DNA of 64,000 nt from Bacteroidota bacterium (lineage in GTDB: Bacteria > Bacteroidota > Bacteroidia > UBA4408), in assembly GCA_963169745.1 (NCBI GenBank), contig CAUJCU010000017.1, positions 62,001-126,000 of the forward strand, written 5' to 3'. Below, one piece after another: positions 61,637 to 64,000 of this stretch. Position 1 is the stretch's first letter; each line of letters starts with the position of its first letter. A program made the translations under genes and the position numbers. A model generated the notes under the pieces. It was not told the origin of the DNA and ran no database searches. It saw only the letters and a program-made list of their open reading frames with translations.

Positions 61637-64000
61637 TTACTCGTTTTCTTCTTCTGTTCCTTCAGCTTCATCGGTGTCGCTTTCATTATCGCTATCATCT
61701 TCGGTATCTGGTGGTATTATGTCATCTAATTCTTCGCCATCAATTGCTGTAGCTTCTTCTTCCTCATCTGTTTCTACTTTGGCTACGGCAGCTATAGCAT
61801 CTGTGTTTTTAAATTTTATTAATCTTACACCCTGCGTTGCCCTGCCTAAAACCCGTAAATCCGAAACACGTATTCTAATGGTTAAGCCCGATTTATTGAT
61901 AATCATAATATCGTCATTATCTGTAACATCTTTTATAGCAATGAGTTCTCCTGTTTTGTCGGTAATATGGAGTGTTTTAACCCCTTTTGCTCCTCTGTTT
62001 GTTACACGGTATTCATCTAATTCAGAGCGTTTTCCGTATCCATTTGCCGACACAACTAAAATGTTAGTGTCTTTACTCTTAGCAGCAATCATGCCAATTA
62101 CTTCGTCATTTTCGGGAGCCAGCCTAATAGCTCTTACGCCCGCGGCATTCCTTCCCATAGGGCGCACTTTTTCTTCGTTAAAACGAACCAGTTTGCCCCT
62201 TCTGGAGGCAATAAGTATTTCGTCTTTACCACTGGTTAAATGTGCTTCGAGCAACATATCCCCTTCCTTAACAGTAATGGCATTAATACCGTTTTGGCGC
62301 GGTCTGGAATAGGCTTCTAATGAGGTTTTCTTGATGGTTCCTTTCTGGGTACACATAATAATGTAATTGCTTTTAATATACTCGGTGTCTGTTAAGTCTT
62401 TAACATTAATAAAAGCTTTTACTTTATCATTAGGAGCAATATTAATCATATTTTGTATTGCTCTTCCTTTGGCTGCTTTATTACCTTCAGGTATTTCAAA
62501 GGCTCTAAGCCAGTAACATTTACCTTGTTCGGTAAAAAAGAGCATATAATTGTGTGTAGAAGCCACAAACATGTGTTCTAGGAAATCGGCATCGCGCGTT
62601 GAAGAACCTTTAACGCCAACTCCGCCCCTATTTTGGGCTTTATATTCGGCTAAAGGTGTTCGTTTTATGTATCCCAAGTGAGAAATAGTAATAACAACAT
62701 CTTCATCGGCAATCATATCCTCCATTCTAAAATCGTCTGCCGCATATACTATTTCACTTCTGCGCTCATCTCCGTACTTCTCTTTCATTTCAAGCATCTC
62801 TGCTTTGATGACTTCCATTCTTAAACTCTCGTTATCCAATAAGCTTTTCAGATAGTTAATGGTTTTCATTAACGCATCATATTCTTCTTTGATCTTATCG
62901 CGCTCTAAACCTGTTAAGGCTCTTAAACGCATATCTAAAATGGCTTTGGCTTGAATTTCAGAAAGCGCAAACTTACCCATTAACTGCTCCTGGGCCTCAT
63001 TAGGAGACGGGGCGTTTCGAATAATTGAAATAACTTCATCTAAATTATCCAAGGCAATAAGATAGCCTTCAAGAATATGGGCACGTTTTTCGGCTTGGGC
63101 TAACTCATAACGTGTTCTTCTAACAACAACTTCATGGCGGTGCTCCACATAATACTGAATCATATCTTTTAAATTCAGTAATACCGGGCGACCTTTTACT
63201 AGAGCAATGTTATTAACACTAAATGAACTTTGAAGTTCAGTGTATTTGTATAACTTATTGAGAACCACATTAGTTATAGCATCTCTCTTAATTTCATACA
63301 CAATACGCATTCCCTGTCTGTCACTTTCATCTCTAATATCTGAAATGCCTTCTATTTTCTTATCATTAATTAAATCGGCTGTTTTCTTTATCATTTCAGC
63401 TTTATTAATCATATAAGGGATTTCAGAAACAACAATTTTTTCACGCCCATTGGCATCAACCTCTATATTGGCTTTCGCTCTAATTACAACACGGCCTTTA
63501 CCGGTTAATAAGGCTTCCTTTACCCCTTCATAGCCATAAATAATACCTCCTGTAGGAAAATCAGGTGCCTTTACGTACTTTAAAAGATCTTCAATACTAA
63601 TATCTTTATTGTCAATATATGCAGCTATACCATCTACAATTTCTGATAAATTATGAGGAGGCATATTGGTAGCCATACCTACGGCAATACCCGAGGCGCC
63701 ATTTAGGAGTAAATTGGGTATTTTTGATGGCAAAACGGTAGGTTCTTCAAGCGTATCATCAAAGTTAAAACGCATATCAACCGTTTCTTTTTCAATATCA
63801 ACCAACATTTCTTCGGCAATCTTTTTAAGGCGGGCTTCAGTATAACGCATGGCAGCTGGGCTGTCACCATCTACCGAACCAAAATTACCTTGTCCATCAA
63901 CCAAAGGATATCTTAAACTCCATGGTTGAGCCATTCTAACCATGGTATCATAAACGGAGGCATCACCATGAGGGTGGTATTTTCCGAGTACTTCCCCAAC
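61637..64000 (-). CDS. gyrA: DNA gyrase subunit A (partial, 5' end outside window)
   Basis: The breakage-reunion subunit of DNA gyrase; 787 codons are in the window, open to the right edge. The fragment begins inside the quinolone-resistance region ([12 protein letters not shown]), then shows the active-site Tyr in [10 protein letters not shown] about 60 residues on. The tower and coiled-coil gate follow, then the C-terminal DNA-wrapping propeller with the GyrA-box-like segment [11 protein letters not shown] and further blades. An acidic tail ([15 protein letters not shown]...) ends the protein. The residue matching E. coli Ser83 is Ala, as in mycobacteria. Gyrase is preferred over ParC because of the box and acidic tail. 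Confidence 0.95.
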   Translation of the reverse strand, partial: VGEVLGKYHPHGDASVYDTMVRMAQPWSLRYPLVDGQGNFGSVDGDSPAAMRYTEARLKKIAEEMLVDIEKETVDMRFNFDDTLEEPTVLPSKIPNLLLNGASGIAVGMATNMPPHNLSEIVDGIAAYIDNKDISIEDLLKYVKAPDFPTGGIIYGYEGVKEALLTGKGRVVIRAKANIEVDANGREKIVVSEIPYMINKAEMIKKTADLINDKKIEGISDIRDESDRQGMRIVYEIKRDAITNVVLNKLYKYTELQSSFSVNNIALVKGRPVLLNLKDMIQYYVEHRHEVVVRRTRYELAQAEKRAHILEGYLIALDNLDEVISIIRNAPSPNEAQEQLMGKFALSEIQAKAILDMRLRALTGLERDKIKEEYDALMKTINYLKSLLDNESLRMEVIKAEMLEMKEKYGDERRSEIVYAADDFRMEDMIADEDVVITISHLGYIKRTPLAEYKAQNRGGVGVKGSSTRDADFLEHMFVASTHNYMLFFTEQGKCYWLRAFEIPEGNKAAKGRAIQNMINIAPNDKVKAFINVKDLTDTEYIKSNYIIMCTQKGTIKKTSLEAYSRPRQNGINAITVKEGDMLLEAHLTSGKDEILIASRRGKLVRFNEEKVRPMGRNAAGVRAIRLAPENDEVIGMIAAKSKDTNILVVSANGYGKRSELDEYRVTNRGAKGVKTLHITDKTGELIAIKDVTDNDDIMIINKSGLTIRIRVSDLRVLGRATQGVRLIKFKNTDAIAAVAKVETDEEEEATAIDGEELDDIIPPDTEDDSDNESDTDEAEGTEEENE

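Overview
The window comes from a member of the Bacteroidota. This rests on TonB-dependent-receptor architecture with a carboxypeptidase-like regulatory domain, a GWxTD-domain protein, many secreted TPR proteins, AT-rich DNA, weak Shine-Dalgarno signals, and several promoters of the Bacteroidota type (TTG or TTTG, about 17-19 bp, TAnnTTTG). I cannot place it below phylum with confidence. Both ends are cut: the left edge truncates a 2-oxo-acid dehydrogenase E1 gene and the right edge truncates gyrA.

Layout. 0-8.7 kb is core: E1 dehydrogenase (minus), a TonB-dependent receptor, an M1 metallopeptidase that appears fused to an Omp85-like outer-membrane barrel, and the dipeptidase pepD. 8.7-28.4 kb is accessory. 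It holds a type I restriction-modification operon (hsdM-hsdS-three RhuM-like genes, the last with a Fic domain-hsdR), bracketed by a 56-bp imperfect direct repeat that copies the 3' end of pepD. It continues with small cassette-like genes (membrane protein, DUF6157, VOC protein) set between long stem-loops, a 1481-codon type IIG (Eco57I-like) restriction-modification gene, a decayed REP-associated (Y1) transposase, a frameshifted TPR/SpoIIE phosphatase and a DUF4143 ATPase. 28.4-44.5 kb is core metabolism and cell-surface functions: glmM, a cysteine desulfurase, a B12-binding protein, enoyl-CoA hydratase, GH2 mannosidase, cutC, fumarylacetoacetase, a LutA-like protein, a glycosyltransferase and a GWxTD protein, ending at a tRNA-Ser(UGA) with clear promoter and terminator. 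44.5-52.1 kb, directly downstream of that tRNA, is a second accessory zone. It is littered with paired degenerate repeats around an MBOAT/SGNH acyltransferase pair, an orphan secreted protein, a CDF transporter and another orphan. 52.1-58.3 kb carries a TPR histidine kinase/LuxR regulator pair and secreted proteins. 58.8-64 kb is core again (rimO, a TPR protein, gyrA).

Most notable observations. (1) Inside the type IIG gene, a DUF559 (Vsr-like) endonuclease domain is inserted in frame and bounded by inverted copies of a palindromic GC-rich repeat. The same repeat sits alone, in frame, in two other loops of the gene, and a second repeat family sits in another loop. This looks like a protein-tolerated mobile repeat linked to a nuclease. 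(2) The M1 peptidase carries a C-terminal region with the LRGY motif and terminal Phe expected of an Omp85-family barrel, suggesting self-anchored surface display. (3) Direct repeats frame the type I RM island, the acyltransferase pair and the ORF at 50.4 kb, pointing to repeated recombination-driven gain of short cassettes. No CRISPR array, integrase, phage genes or rRNA were seen.
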